A stretch of DNA of 64,000 bases from Streptomyces sp. ML-6 (GTDB taxonomy: Bacteria > Actinomycetota > Actinomycetes > Streptomycetales > Streptomycetaceae), in contig NZ_JAOTIK010000001.1 in NCBI RefSeq assembly GCF_030116705.1, forward strand, positions 6,228,501 to 6,292,500, written 5' to 3'. Under the pieces are notes generated by a model that did no database searches, was not told the origin of the DNA, and saw nothing but the letters and a program-made list of their open reading frames with translations. Made by a program: the position numbers and the translations under genes. Shown here in pieces: positions 1-8,569 of this stretch. Each line of letters begins with the position of its first letter. Within the stretch, counting starts at the first letter, position 1.

Positions 1-1
1 C

Positions 2-844
2 CAGCTCTACATCGTCGGCGTGTTCGTCTCCTTCACCCTCAGCCAGACCGGCATGGTCCGGCACTGGAACCGCCACCTGGCGACGGAGAAGGCCCCGGCC
101 AAGCGCCGCCACATGGTCCGGTCCCGCGCGATCAATGCCTTCGGGGCGTTCTTCACCGGCCTGGTCCTCGTCGTCGTGCTCGCCACCAAGTTCACCCACG
201 GCGCCTGGGTCGCCCTGCTCGGCATGGTGATCTTCTACGGGACGATGACCGCGATCCGTCGGCACTACGACCGGGTAGCCGAGGAGATCGCCGCCGACGA
301 GACCCCGTCCGACGAGACGATCCGGCCCTCCCGGGTCCACTCGATCGTCCTGGTGTCCAAGCTCCACCGGCCCACGCTGCGCGCCCTCGCCTACGCCAAG
401 CTGATCCGCTCCGACCGGCTGGAGGCCCTCTCCATCAGCGTCGACCCGTCCGAGACCAAGGCGCTCAAGGACGACTGGGAGCGGCGCGGCATCGACATCC
501 CGCTGAAGATCCTCGACTCCCCGTACCGCGAGGTGACCCGCCCGGTCATCGACTACGTGAAGGGCCTGCGCCGGGAGAGCCCGCGCGACGTCGTGAGCGT
601 GTACATCCCGGAGTACGTGGTCGGCCACTGGTACGAGCACCTCCTGCACAACCAGAGCGCCCTGCGCCTCAAGGGGCGGCTGCTGTTCACCCCGGGCGTG
701 ATGGTGACCTCCGTGCCGTACCAGCTGGAGTCCTCCGAGGCCGCCAAGAGGCGTGCCAGGAAGCGCGCCGAGTGGAACGCGCCGGGCTCGGTGCGCCGCG
801 GCCCCGTGGAACGCAGGCCCAAGGAACCCGGCAGCAAGGTCTGA
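2..844 (+). CDS. APC-superfamily permease, C-terminal part (partial)
   Basis: The reading frame is open from the window edge to a TGA at 842-844, so only the last 280 residues are seen. They begin inside a membrane segment. Two further hydrophobic helices follow at about residues 47-82, then a soluble cytoplasmic region of about 190 residues. This matches the C-terminal end of APC-superfamily amino acid permeases of actinobacteria that carry a universal-stress-protein-like cytosolic tail. The tail ends in an Arg/Lys-rich segment. The substrate cannot be read from this part. The RNA methyltransferase gene follows on the same strand after 176 bp. The family call is inference from topology and tail resemblance. 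Confidence 0.72.
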   Translation, partial: QLYIVGVFVSFTLSQTGMVRHWNRHLATEKAPAKRRHMVRSRAINAFGAFFTGLVLVVVLATKFTHGAWVALLGMVIFYGTMTAIRRHYDRVAEEIAADETPSDETIRPSRVHSIVLVSKLHRPTLRALAYAKLIRSDRLEALSISVDPSETKALKDDWERRGIDIPLKILDSPYREVTRPVIDYVKGLRRESPRDVVSVYIPEYVVGHWYEHLLHNQSALRLKGRLLFTPGVMVTSVPYQLESSEAAKRRARKRAEWNAPGSVRRGPVERRPKEPGSKV

Positions 845-1020
845 CCGCCCCTTCCCGCCTCCGCGCGTGTTCCGCCCCTGTTCCGCGCGTGGTAAACGGC
901 CGGACGACACCCACGTAGAATCGTAGGTTGTTGTCCGGCCGTTCCCCTTCGCGTCCCGTCCCACCGTTTCCCCTGCCGTTTCTCCCGCCGTTTCCTCTTG
1001 AGCTCTGGAGCCACCCCCTC

Positions 1021-2340
1021 ATGCAGAACGAACCCACGTCGTCGCTGGTCGGGGAGGAGTACGAGGTCGAGGTCGGGCCCGTCGCGCACGGCGGGCACTG
1101 CATCGCCCGTACCTCCGAGGGCCGGGTCCTGTTCGTACGGCACACGCTCCCCGGCGAGAAGGTCGTCGCCAGGGTCACCGAGGGCGGGAGCGACTCCCGC
1201 TTCCTGCGCGCCGACGCGGTCCGGATCATCGAGGCGTCCAAGGACCGGGTCGAGGCGCCCTGCCCGTACGCCGGTCCCGGCAAGTGCGGCGGCTGCGACT
1301 GGCAGCACGCCAAGCCGGGCGCCCAGCGCCGCCTCAAGGGCGAGGTCATCGCCGAACAGCTCCAGCGCCTCGCGGGCCTCAGCCCCGAGGAGGCGGGCTG
1401 GGACGGCACCGTCATGCCGGCCGAGGGCGACAAGCTCCCGGCGGGCGAGGTACCGGCCTGGCGCACCCGTGTCCAGTACGCCGTCGACGAGAACGGCCGG
1501 GCCGGCCTGCGCAAGCACCGCTCCCACGACGTGGAGCCCGTCGACCGCTGCCTGATCGCGGCCCCCGGCGTCACGGAGCTCGGCGTCGAGAAGCGGGACT
1601 GGCCGGGGATGGCCTCGGTGGAGGCCATCGCCGCCACCGGCTCCCATGACCGCCAGGTCATCCTCACCCCGCGCCCGGGCGCCCGGCTCCCGCTCGTCGA
1701 ACTGGACAAGCCGGTCTCCGTGATGCGCGTCGACGAACGCGACGGCGGCGTCCACCGGGTGCACGGCCGCGCCTTCGTCCGCGAACGCGCCGACGACCGC
1801 ACCTACCGGGTCGGCTCAGGCGGCTTCTGGCAGGTCCACCCGCAGGCCGCCAACACCCTCGTCCGCGCCGTCATGCAGGGCCTGCTGCCCCGCAAGAACG
1901 ACACCGCCCTCGACCTGTACTGCGGCGTCGGCCTGTTCGCCGGCGCCATCGGCCAGCGCATCGGCGAGAAGGGCGCCGTCCTCGGCATCGAATCCAGCAA
2001 GCGCGCCGTCGAGGACGCCCGGCACAACCTGAAGGACCTGGACCGGGTCCGCATCGAACACGGCAAGGTCGACCAGGTCCTCCCGCGCACGGGCATCACC
2101 GAATGCGACCTGATCGTCCTCGACCCGCCCCGCGCGGGCGCCGGCAAGGCGACGGTCAAGCACCTGGCCTCCCTGGGCGCCCGCCGCATCGCCTACGTCG
2201 CCTGCGACCCGGCCGCCCTGGCCCGCGACCTGGCGTACTTCCGGGACGGCGGCTACCGGGTGCGGACGCTGCGGGCGTTCGACCTGTTTCCGATGACGCA
2301 TCATGTGGAGTGCGTGGCTATTTTGGAGCCGGTGAAGTAG
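1021..2340 (+). CDS. TrmA/RlmCD-family RNA 5-methyluridine methyltransferase
   Basis: A 439-residue class I SAM-dependent methyltransferase that should methylate C5 of a uridine in tRNA or rRNA. An N-terminal TRAM-like RNA-binding domain fills about residues 1-65. Cysteines C81, C89, C92 and C177 fit the [4Fe-4S] cluster ligands of the family. The SAM loop DLYCGVGLFAG starts near D298, DPPRAGAG near D368, and the catalytic cysteine is C395 in YVACDP, with the usual glutamate in the last residues (HHVECVAILEP). The ATG at 1021 is chosen because the TRAM domain starts directly after it; an upstream in-frame GTG at 928 would only add an Arg/Pro-rich stretch. Which RNA and position are modified cannot be read from sequence. 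Confidence 0.9.
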   Translation: MQNEPTSSLVGEEYEVEVGPVAHGGHCIARTSEGRVLFVRHTLPGEKVVARVTEGGSDSRFLRADAVRIIEASKDRVEAPCPYAGPGKCGGCDWQHAKPGAQRRLKGEVIAEQLQRLAGLSPEEAGWDGTVMPAEGDKLPAGEVPAWRTRVQYAVDENGRAGLRKHRSHDVEPVDRCLIAAPGVTELGVEKRDWPGMASVEAIAATGSHDRQVILTPRPGARLPLVELDKPVSVMRVDERDGGVHRVHGRAFVRERADDRTYRVGSGGFWQVHPQAANTLVRAVMQGLLPRKNDTALDLYCGVGLFAGAIGQRIGEKGAVLGIESSKRAVEDARHNLKDLDRVRIEHGKVDQVLPRTGITECDLIVLDPPRAGAGKATVKHLASLGARRIAYVACDPAALARDLAYFRDGGYRVRTLRAFDLFPMTHHVECVAILEPVK

Positions 2341-2369
2341 GGCGCCTGATCTGCGGTTTTTCGGGTACG

Positions 2370-2399
2370 GGTCAGGCCGAAGTCCTTGGCTGCCTGACC
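2370..2399 (+). terminator. Candidate terminator hairpin after the methyltransferase gene
   Basis: An 8-bp perfect inverted repeat (GGTCAGGC / GCCTGACC) with a 14-nt loop starts 30 bp after the stop codon. There is no T-tract after it; a run of five T lies just before it. The MFS gene on the opposite strand ends at 2591, so the hairpin may serve both directions. Nothing else is seen in 2341-2590. Confidence 0.35.
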
Positions 2400-2590
2400 G
2401 GCCGAGCGGTCCCCGTTATCGGCTGCGATGCCCGAATGAAGTTCCGAGTGCGTGGGAGCCACTCCCCGTGAGGTCGCCGGCTACTGGCTCGTCCTGCCCC
2501 GGCCCGGAACGGAGATCGGACATCGGCGCCAACTCAGCCCCTTGACACGGGGCATTGGGTGTCCGGGATCGCGGAGGAGATCCAGTGTCC

Positions 2591-4078
2591 TCAGCGCACC
2601 GGCTGTTCCGCCGCGCCGGTCTCTTCGTCCTCTTCCCGGCCCGTGCCCGCCGTGGCCGGAGCCGGCTCGGGCAGTGCCTGGACGAGGAGCGTGACGACGA
2701 GGGGGAACGCCACGATGACTGCGATGCCGAGGTAGAAGGCCTTGGGGTAGCTCTCCGGTGCCGGCGGGTTGCCGAGCGTGCCGAAGAAGACCAGGCCGAC
2801 GAGCGAGACACCGAGCGCCGCGCCGCCCTCCATCGCGGTGGACAGCACGCCGGAGGCCGAGGAGGCGTGCTTCGGGTCGACGCCCGCCATGGCCGCGGCG
2901 GGTAGCGGCGCGGCGACCAGGCCCATGCCGAAACCGGCCACCAGCAGTCCGGGTGCCACCCAGCCGGCCGTGCCGTCCGTGCCGAGCTGCGAGACGATCA
3001 CGCCGACCGTCCCGTAGCCGACGGCCACCAGCCCGGCGCCCAGGGCGATGACCTGGTTCCCGATGCGCGCGGCGATCCTTCCCGCGAGGAAGGACGAGCC
3101 GAAGAAGCCGGCACTCATCGTGGTGAAGAGCAGACCGGACGCCAGGGGAGCCCAACCACGGCCTTCCTGCAGGTAGATCGCGAACAGCAGGAAGAAGGAA
3201 CCCATTGACATGAAGTACACGAAGTAGGCGGTGACACCGATGGTGAATCCCCGCGAACGGAACAGCCCCGGGTCGATCAGCGGCGCCCCGCCCCGTGCGG
3301 CCAGTCGCCGCTGGTGGGTGACGAACAGGGCGATCAGCGGCACGGCCACGACCAGCGACAGCCACGCCCACAGCGGCCAGCCCTGCTCCCTGCCCTCCAG
3401 CAGCGGCAGCACCACCGCGGTGAGGCCCACCGTGGCCAGGGCGGCGCCCACCAAGTCCAGTTCGGCACCGGCCCCGGTGCGGATGTCGGGCACGGACCGC
3501 GGCGTCAGGACCAGGATCACCAGACCGATCGGGATGTTGACCAGGAAGACGCTCCGCCAGCCGAGCCCGGCGACATCGAGAGCGATCAGCACGCCGCCGA
3601 TGAGCTGCCCGCACAGTCCGGACAGCCCCAGCATCAGCCCATAGGCACTGAAGGCATGGCCCCGCGCCTCATCGGTGTAGACGTGGCTCACGATGGCGAG
3701 CACCTGCGGGGCCAGCATCGCCGAGGAGAGCCCCTGGACGATGCGGGCGACGATCAGGAACCAGATGTTGGGCGCGAGGCCGCACGCCGCCGACGAGACG
3801 GTGAAGAGCGCGAGGCCGACCAGGAACATCCGGCGGGGTCCGAAGATGTCGCCCATCCGCCCACCGGTGATGAGCCCCACGCACAGGGCCGCGCCGTAGC
3901 CCACCATGACGAGTTGCGTCTCGGGCGCGCCGGCGCCCAGGTCGCGCTGGATCGATGGGATGGCCACATTGGCGATGAAGAAGTCCAGGAACGCGATGAA
4001 CCCGCCGATCAGAACGATGGCCAAGGGCGCCCAGGACGGGCGATCGGCTGTGCGTGCGGCAGTCTGCGCACTGGTCAT
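2591..4078 (-). CDS. DHA2-type MFS drug efflux transporter
   Basis: A 495-residue major facilitator with about 14 hydrophobic helices, the length and layout of the EmrB/QacA (DHA2) drug:H+ antiporters. Helix 1 contains FLDFFIANVAIPSIQ, typical of the family. Motif A (GGRMGDIFGPRRMF) follows helix 2, and a motif-C-like segment GLMLGLSGLCGQLIGG lies in helix 5. The protein ends in an acidic, Glu-rich cytoplasmic tail. It is divergent from the WYL-domain regulator at 4171 with 92 bp between the starts and a palindrome in that gap, so the regulator very probably controls it. The exported substrate is unknown. Start ATG is at 4076-4078. Confidence 0.9.
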   Translation of the reverse strand: MTSAQTAARTADRPSWAPLAIVLIGGFIAFLDFFIANVAIPSIQRDLGAGAPETQLVMVGYGAALCVGLITGGRMGDIFGPRRMFLVGLALFTVSSAACGLAPNIWFLIVARIVQGLSSAMLAPQVLAIVSHVYTDEARGHAFSAYGLMLGLSGLCGQLIGGVLIALDVAGLGWRSVFLVNIPIGLVILVLTPRSVPDIRTGAGAELDLVGAALATVGLTAVVLPLLEGREQGWPLWAWLSLVVAVPLIALFVTHQRRLAARGGAPLIDPGLFRSRGFTIGVTAYFVYFMSMGSFFLLFAIYLQEGRGWAPLASGLLFTTMSAGFFGSSFLAGRIAARIGNQVIALGAGLVAVGYGTVGVIVSQLGTDGTAGWVAPGLLVAGFGMGLVAAPLPAAAMAGVDPKHASSASGVLSTAMEGGAALGVSLVGLVFFGTLGNPPAPESYPKAFYLGIAVIVAFPLVVTLLVQALPEPAPATAGTGREEDEETGAAEQPVR

Positions 4079-4132
4079 GAGGTGGCCTTTCGTCCTTCGT
4101 CAGGTGAACGAGGGGAGGCTAGGACCGGATCA

Positions 4133-4149
4133 CTGACATCTGCTGTCAG
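4133..4149. promoter_or_regulatory. Palindromic operator between the MFS and WYL genes
   Basis: CTGACATCTGCTGTCAG is a perfect 6-bp inverted repeat with a 5-bp spacer. It lies 22 bp upstream of the WYL regulator GTG (4171) and 55 bp from the transporter ATG. A TACTGT hexamer at 4159-4164 sits 6 nt before the GTG, as expected for a leaderless promoter, which places the palindrome over its -35 region. Autoregulation and control of the transporter are inferred from position. Confidence 0.6.
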
Positions 4150-4170
4150 GGATCCGAGTACTGTTTTTCC

Positions 4171-5160
4171 GTGCGAGCGAGCCGGTTGGTGAGTGCCCTG
4201 TTGCTCCTGCAGACGCGCGGCCGGATGACCGCGCGGGAACTGGCGGACGCCCTGGAGGTGTCGGTACGCACCGTCTACCGGGACATGGAGGCACTCGGCG
4301 CCTCCGGCATCCCGCTGTACGGCGAATCCGGGCCGGACGGCGGATACCGGCTGCTGGAGGGGTACCGGACCCGGCTCACCGGACTCACCACGGACGAGGC
4401 CGGGGCCCTGTTTCTGACCGGTCTGCCCGACGCGGCGGCCGATCTCGGCCTCGGTGCCGTGGCGGCGGAGGCGCGGCTGAAGCTGTCCGCGGCACTGTCG
4501 CCCGAGCTGCGCGAGCGTGCCGAACAGTCCCGGCAACGGATCCATGTCGACATCCCCGGCTGGTACCAGGACGCCGAGGAGACCCCTCGGCTGGCCGCGG
4601 TGGTGAGTGCGGTGTGGGGCCGGCGGCGCGTGCGGATCCGGTACGAACGTTGGGCCACCCCGCACGAGGCGATCAGGACCATCGACCCCTACGGAGTGGT
4701 CCTCAAGGCCGGCCGCTGGTACCTGGTGGCCGGGTCCGCACGCGGCGTGCGAACCTACCGGGTGTCCCGGATCAACGAACTGGAGCCCCTGACCGAGACG
4801 TTCACCCGGCCTGCCGGATTCGACCTGGCGGCCCACTGGCACGAGTACCTGGCGACCTTCGACGCGCGCCGCTTCCTGGACGAGGCGGTGCTGCGCCTGT
4901 CGGCCGAGGCGTTCGCGGGCATCGGGCAGGTACTCGAACCGGCGGCGGCCCGTGCCGCCACGGAGTCGGCGGAACTCGGTGCGGACGGTTGGACACAGGT
5001 GGTCGTCCCCATCGAGTCCGCCGAACGGGCGCTCCCCGCACTGCTGTCACTGGGCGCGGGGGCGGAGGTGGTGGGGCCGTCGGCATTGCGGGAGAAGATG
5101 CGGCGCACACTGACCGAAATGCTTGCCCGGTACGAGGACGGACTCCCGGCGCGGGAATGA
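4171..5160 (+). CDS. WYL-domain transcriptional regulator
   Basis: A 329-residue one-component regulator. Residues 1-60 form a DeoR-like winged helix (RMTARELADALEVSVRTVYRDM), and a WYL domain at about 145-200 includes the literal signature in GRWYLVAG and the arginine-rich RTYRVSRI strand. A WCX-like C-terminal extension follows. The GTG start is supported by the helix-turn-helix beginning right after it. WYL domains are thought to bind ligands or nucleic acid; the ligand here is unknown. The gene is divergent from a multidrug exporter, the common arrangement for a drug- or metabolite-sensing repressor, and the palindrome at 4133 is its likely site. Confidence 0.88.
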   Translation: MRASRLVSALLLLQTRGRMTARELADALEVSVRTVYRDMEALGASGIPLYGESGPDGGYRLLEGYRTRLTGLTTDEAGALFLTGLPDAAADLGLGAVAAEARLKLSAALSPELRERAEQSRQRIHVDIPGWYQDAEETPRLAAVVSAVWGRRRVRIRYERWATPHEAIRTIDPYGVVLKAGRWYLVAGSARGVRTYRVSRINELEPLTETFTRPAGFDLAAHWHEYLATFDARRFLDEAVLRLSAEAFAGIGQVLEPAAARAATESAELGADGWTQVVVPIESAERALPALLSLGAGAEVVGPSALREKMRRTLTEMLARYEDGLPARE

Positions 5161-5164
5161 GGAA

Positions 5165-5196
5165 AGCCCGGCCCTTGCCCCCGGAGCGGGCGGGCT
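5165..5196. terminator. Terminator hairpin after the WYL gene
   Basis: AGCCCGGCCC (5165-5174) pairs with GGGCGGGCT (5188-5196) with one bulge, five bases after the WYL stop codon. Convergent transcription from the gntR gene ends at 5342. A second inverted repeat, GGAGGCCGC at 5241-5249 with GCGGCCTCC at 5276-5284, lies in the same gap and could act on the opposite strand. No gene is seen in 5197-5341. Confidence 0.5.
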
Positions 5197-5341
5197 GTCT
5201 TGTCGGCGCCGAGGCCGTGCCGATGGCTCTTTGGGGCCGGGGAGGCCGCTTTCTTCGGAGGGGTATCCGCTGGCGGCGGCCTCCGCCTGCTGGGACGAAG
5301 TGGCTGCGGCGTGACCGTGGCAACGGGTTGCCGCCTGCGCA

Positions 5342-6151
5342 TCAGCTCGTATCCGTTCCACGGAAGTTGAGCACGAAACGGGCGCGCTCGCCGTTGATCC
5401 GGCGTCGTACGTAGAGCACGGGCTCTCCCTCAGGGGTGCAGCTGACGCCTTCGCGGACGAGCAGCGGGCTGCCTGCGGGGACGCCCAGAAGGTCCGCGTC
5501 CCCGATGTCGGCTCCGACGGCGCTGAACGCCCGCCAGTCGTATTCCAGGACGATTCCTGTGCTGGAGGCCAGGACGCGGACGACGTTCTCGACATACCCC
5601 GGGGCGGACAGCTCCTGGGGCAGAAGACGTGAGTCGATCCAGTAGCTGCTGACGCCCCAGGGCTCGCTCCCGAGGGCGATCAGACTGTCCAGGCGGGTGA
5701 GTTCGCCCGCCTCGCGTCGCAGCTGGACCGCGGCGTCCAGGTCGACCGGTGCTTCCGGGGCAGGAGTGACCGCGACGATCCGCTCGCTTCCCTCCACGGT
5801 GGCGTTGGTGCTCGCGGCACCGGTGTCGTCGGTGGCGGCCGTCCGGTGGGGTACGGCAGTGGTCAGGCTGCCCAGGTCGAAGCGCTGGCTCCGCGGATCG
5901 ACAGTGATCGACATGCGTACCACGGGCCCGCGGACGAACGTTCCCACTCCCCGGCGGATCTCGACGGAGGCGGCGCGCTCGAGTTCGGCCATGGCCTGGC
6001 GGACGGTCAGCCGGTTGACGCCGAACTGGGCGCACAGCTCAGGTTCGCTGGGCAGTCTGGAACCGGCGGGGAGGTCGCCGCAGTCGATCCGGTCCTGGAT
6101 CCGCCGGGCGAGCTGCAGGTAGATCGGGGCGGCTCTTCTGCGGTTCGACAC
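5342..6151 (-). CDS. GntR/HutC-family (UTRA) transcriptional regulator
   Basis: A 269-residue regulator starting with GTG at 6149-6151. Residues 7-76 are a GntR winged helix (RLPSEPELCAQFGVNRLTVR), and about residues 105-262 form a UTRA effector domain ending in LYVRRRINGERARFVLNF. HutC/UTRA regulators usually sense a sugar phosphate or related metabolite and repress adjacent transport and catabolic genes. This one is divergent from the phosphatase-MFS-glycosidase operon at 6337-10357, and a perfect palindrome in between has the TCTAGA core seen in other UTRA-family sites. It probably represses that operon until a sugar or sugar phosphate is present; the effector is not known. Confidence 0.9.
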   Translation of the reverse strand: MSNRRRAAPIYLQLARRIQDRIDCGDLPAGSRLPSEPELCAQFGVNRLTVRQAMAELERAASVEIRRGVGTFVRGPVVRMSITVDPRSQRFDLGSLTTAVPHRTAATDDTGAASTNATVEGSERIVAVTPAPEAPVDLDAAVQLRREAGELTRLDSLIALGSEPWGVSSYWIDSRLLPQELSAPGYVENVVRVLASSTGIVLEYDWRAFSAVGADIGDADLLGVPAGSPLLVREGVSCTPEGEPVLYVRRRINGERARFVLNFRGTDTS

Positions 6152-6182
6152 ACCGGGATCCTACGAGGTCGCCACGGACCGG

Positions 6183-6217
6183 CTCCCCGGCCCCGGCCGA
6201 AGACCGGGGCCGGGGAG
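6183..6217. other. Strong 14-bp stem-loop in the divergent gntR / phosphatase gap
   Basis: CTCCCCGGCCCCGG (6183-6196) and CCGGGGCCGGGGAG (6204-6217) form a perfect 14-bp stem with a 7-nt loop. It lies between two divergent genes, where a terminator is not expected. If gntR is transcribed from near the palindrome at 6286, this stem would be in the 5' leader of gntR mRNA. Function unknown. Confidence 0.5.
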
Positions 6218-6285
6218 TGTCTGTTCACCCAAGGTTCAGCGGGCCGTCCACTGCGGGAGACCTCGGCGCCGGAGTGCGACAGGTA

Positions 6286-6299
6286 GACATCTAGATGTC
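6286..6299. promoter_or_regulatory. GntR operator, perfect 14-bp palindrome
   Basis: GACATCTAGATGTC is a perfect palindrome 38 bp before the chosen phosphatase start. Its TCTAGA core is shared with sites of the UTRA-family regulator DasR. It includes an alternative ATG at 6295, one reason to reject that codon as the translation start. Confidence 0.65.
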
Positions 6300-6336
6300 C
6301 AGCTCGTTGTGTGAAGCGATTCCCGAGGAACCCTCC

Positions 6337-7137
6337 ATGCCCCTGCTCAACTTCCGTGACCCTGCCCGCATCGCCGACCCCGAGGGCGTCCTGATGCGCC
6401 GCGGGGTCCTCTACCGTTCCGCGCAGCCCCATCCCGCGGCGGACGCCCGGACCGTCCGGGAACTCCAGTCCCACGGTATCCGTGTCGTCATCGACCTGCG
6501 CAGCCCCGAGGAGTGCCAGGAGGAATGGGCGGCCGTGGAAGCCGCCGGCATCACCGTCGTCGCCGCCCCCATCGCCCCCGATGACGACGACGCGATCGCC
6601 GGGCCCGGCATCTCCGCTCTGCGCACCTCCGCGGACCTCGGAAGGTTCTATGCCGACCTCGCCGCATCCGCCCCCGACGCCGTCGCCGCCGCGGTACGGG
6701 CGGCAGCGGGGCCGGGCGCGGCACTCATCCACTGCGCCGCCGGCAAGGACCGCACCGGTCTGCTGACGGCGCTGCTCCTGGAACTCGTGGGGGCGCCCGA
6801 CGACAAGATCGCCGACGACTACGTCCGTACCTCCGAGGCGCTTCCCGAGATCTTCGCGGCTCTCGCCGCCCGGCATCCCATCGCCCTGAACACCGCCGAT
6901 GACGCCGACACCGCCGTCGCCGACGGCAGTCGGGATGCGCGACGGGCCGCGGCCAGGGGTGTCGTCCCCGCTCCGCTGCTCCAGGCCCCGCGCGAGGCGA
7001 TCGAGGTCTTCCTGCAGACCGTGCGCTCGCGCCACGGCAACGCCGAAGGCTTCCTGCTGAGCTGCGGAGTGGAGTCCGCGGTCATCGACGCCTTCCGGGC
7101 CAAGGCCGCCCTGTCCTCGTCCGTCACCGTCGGCTGA
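6337..7137 (+). CDS. Tyrosine-protein phosphatase (IphP-like)
   Basis: A 266-residue protein with the CX5R phosphatase loop HCAAGKDRTG near the middle and a preceding VVIDLRSPEE segment, typical of the atypical dual-specificity/tyrosine phosphatases that include IphP and fungal Siw14. It may act on phosphotyrosine, inositol phosphates or another phosphomonoester. ATG 6337 is preferred because GAGGA lies 7 nt upstream and LNFRDP, the usual beginning of the family, follows; ATG 6295 lies inside the operator palindrome. The gene is the first of an operon with a sugar MFS (53 bp later) and a glycosidase, so a role in the sugar pathway or its signalling is likely but unproven. Confidence 0.85.
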   Translation: MPLLNFRDPARIADPEGVLMRRGVLYRSAQPHPAADARTVRELQSHGIRVVIDLRSPEECQEEWAAVEAAGITVVAAPIAPDDDDAIAGPGISALRTSADLGRFYADLAASAPDAVAAAVRAAAGPGAALIHCAAGKDRTGLLTALLLELVGAPDDKIADDYVRTSEALPEIFAALAARHPIALNTADDADTAVADGSRDARRAAARGVVPAPLLQAPREAIEVFLQTVRSRHGNAEGFLLSCGVESAVIDAFRAKAALSSSVTVG

Positions 7138-7190
7138 CGCTCCACCGCGCCCTCCTCGCCGCTGTCTCTCCCGACAGGAGCACTTCCCCC

Positions 7191-8528
7191 ATGACCGGCA
7201 CACTGCGCAAGACTCCTCCTCCCGCACCAGCCACCGGATCCGCTGCCCCCGTCCGTCCTGCCGCGGACGAGCAGCACGCTCCGCGGCGGGTCGTGGCCGG
7301 GCTGGTCTTCACCGAGCTGCTGATCGGAATCGGGTTCGCCATGCCCCTGGTGGCCTCCCTCAGCCTGAAGGTCAACGAGGTCGCCCCGCACGCCAGAGAG
7401 AGTGTGCTGGCCTCCGTCATCGCCGCCGGGGCCGTCGCCTCCTTCATCCTCAACCCGGTCTTCGGCCACCTGTCCGACCGCACGACCGGGCGCTTCGGCA
7501 GGCGCCGGCCATGGATTCTCGGCGGTCTCGTCGCCGGGCTTCCCGCCGCCGCGGTGATGGCCACGGCGACCTCCGCCGTCCAGCTGGGGCTGGGCTGGGT
7601 CCTCGCCCAGGCCGCCTACAACGCGGCACTGGCCGCGCTCGCGGCCGTGATCGCCGACCGCATACCGGCATCACAACAGGCCACGGTGTCCGGCCTGTTC
7701 GGAGCCGCACAGTTCGCCTCCGTCTTCCCCGCCTTCCTCCTCATCGGCCTCATCCCCCACAACACCACCCTCCTGCTGATCATCCCCGGCGTGGCCGGTG
7801 CCGCGGGCGCCTTCGTCTCATGGGCACTTCTGCGGGGCGACGAGGCCGTCCCCGCGAGCGAACGGCGCCCGGTGAGCCTGCGCTCGGTCTTCACCAGCCT
7901 GCTGTTCGACCCCCGTACCTCCCCGGCGTTCACGGCGGTGTGGCTGCAGCGCTTCCTGCTCCAGGGCGCCAACGCCCTGATCGGCACCTTCGGCCTCTAC
8001 TACCTGATGTCCCGGCTGCAGATGTCGACCGCCGAGGCCGCTGCCCTCGTCTCGGCCACCGGCATGCTCGCCGTCGTCGGCAACGTCGTCTCCGCGGCGG
8101 TGTTCGGGAAACTGGCCTCACGCACCGGTGCCTACCGGGCCTTCGTCGTCGCCTCCGGCCTGCTGATGGCTCTCTCGATGGCCATCAAGATGCTGTCCGC
8201 GTCCGTATGGCCGATCTACTTCTCCACCGCCATCGCGGCCATCGGGCTCGGAGCCTTCTACGCCGTCGACATGGCCCTCGTCCTGCGCGTCATGCCCACC
8301 AGCGCCGACGCCGCCCGCTGGCTGGGGGTGTTCAACATCGCCAAAGCCCTGCCCCAGTCCATCGCCCCCCTGCTCGCTCCCGTCCTCCTCGCCCTGGGCA
8401 CGGATCCCATCGGACCGGCGGCCGGCGACAAGAACTACTTCGCCCTCTACCTCGGCGGAACCCTCGCCGCACTCGCGGCCGTGGCCCTCACCCCGCTCAT
8501 CCGGCACCCCGGCCTCGCCCGCGACTGA
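7191..8528 (+). CDS. MFS sugar transporter (SLC45/GPH-like)
   Basis: A 445-residue membrane protein with about 12 helices. The loop after helix 2 reads RFGRRRPWILGG, a hallmark of the sugar:cation symporters related to plant and animal SLC45 sucrose carriers and the GPH group. A soluble N-terminal stretch of about 35 residues precedes helix 1. It lies between a phosphatase and a family 3 glycosidase that has no signal peptide. The simplest reading is import of a di- or oligosaccharide or glycoside for hydrolysis in the cytoplasm. The ATG has AGGAG about 12 nt upstream. The substrate is not determined. Confidence 0.85.
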   Translation: MTGTLRKTPPPAPATGSAAPVRPAADEQHAPRRVVAGLVFTELLIGIGFAMPLVASLSLKVNEVAPHARESVLASVIAAGAVASFILNPVFGHLSDRTTGRFGRRRPWILGGLVAGLPAAAVMATATSAVQLGLGWVLAQAAYNAALAALAAVIADRIPASQQATVSGLFGAAQFASVFPAFLLIGLIPHNTTLLLIIPGVAGAAGAFVSWALLRGDEAVPASERRPVSLRSVFTSLLFDPRTSPAFTAVWLQRFLLQGANALIGTFGLYYLMSRLQMSTAEAAALVSATGMLAVVGNVVSAAVFGKLASRTGAYRAFVVASGLLMALSMAIKMLSASVWPIYFSTAIAAIGLGAFYAVDMALVLRVMPTSADAARWLGVFNIAKALPQSIAPLLAPVLLALGTDPIGPAAGDKNYFALYLGGTLAALAAVALTPLIRHPGLARD

Positions 8529-8569
8529 CACCCGGCTTCCACCCCCGCACCTCCAAGAAAGGCCCCCTG

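Noticed and set aside
6295..6336. ATG 6295 as start of the phosphatase
   Set aside because: It lies inside the GACATCTAGATGTC palindrome and has no ribosome site, while ATG 6337 has GAGGA and the family N-terminus.
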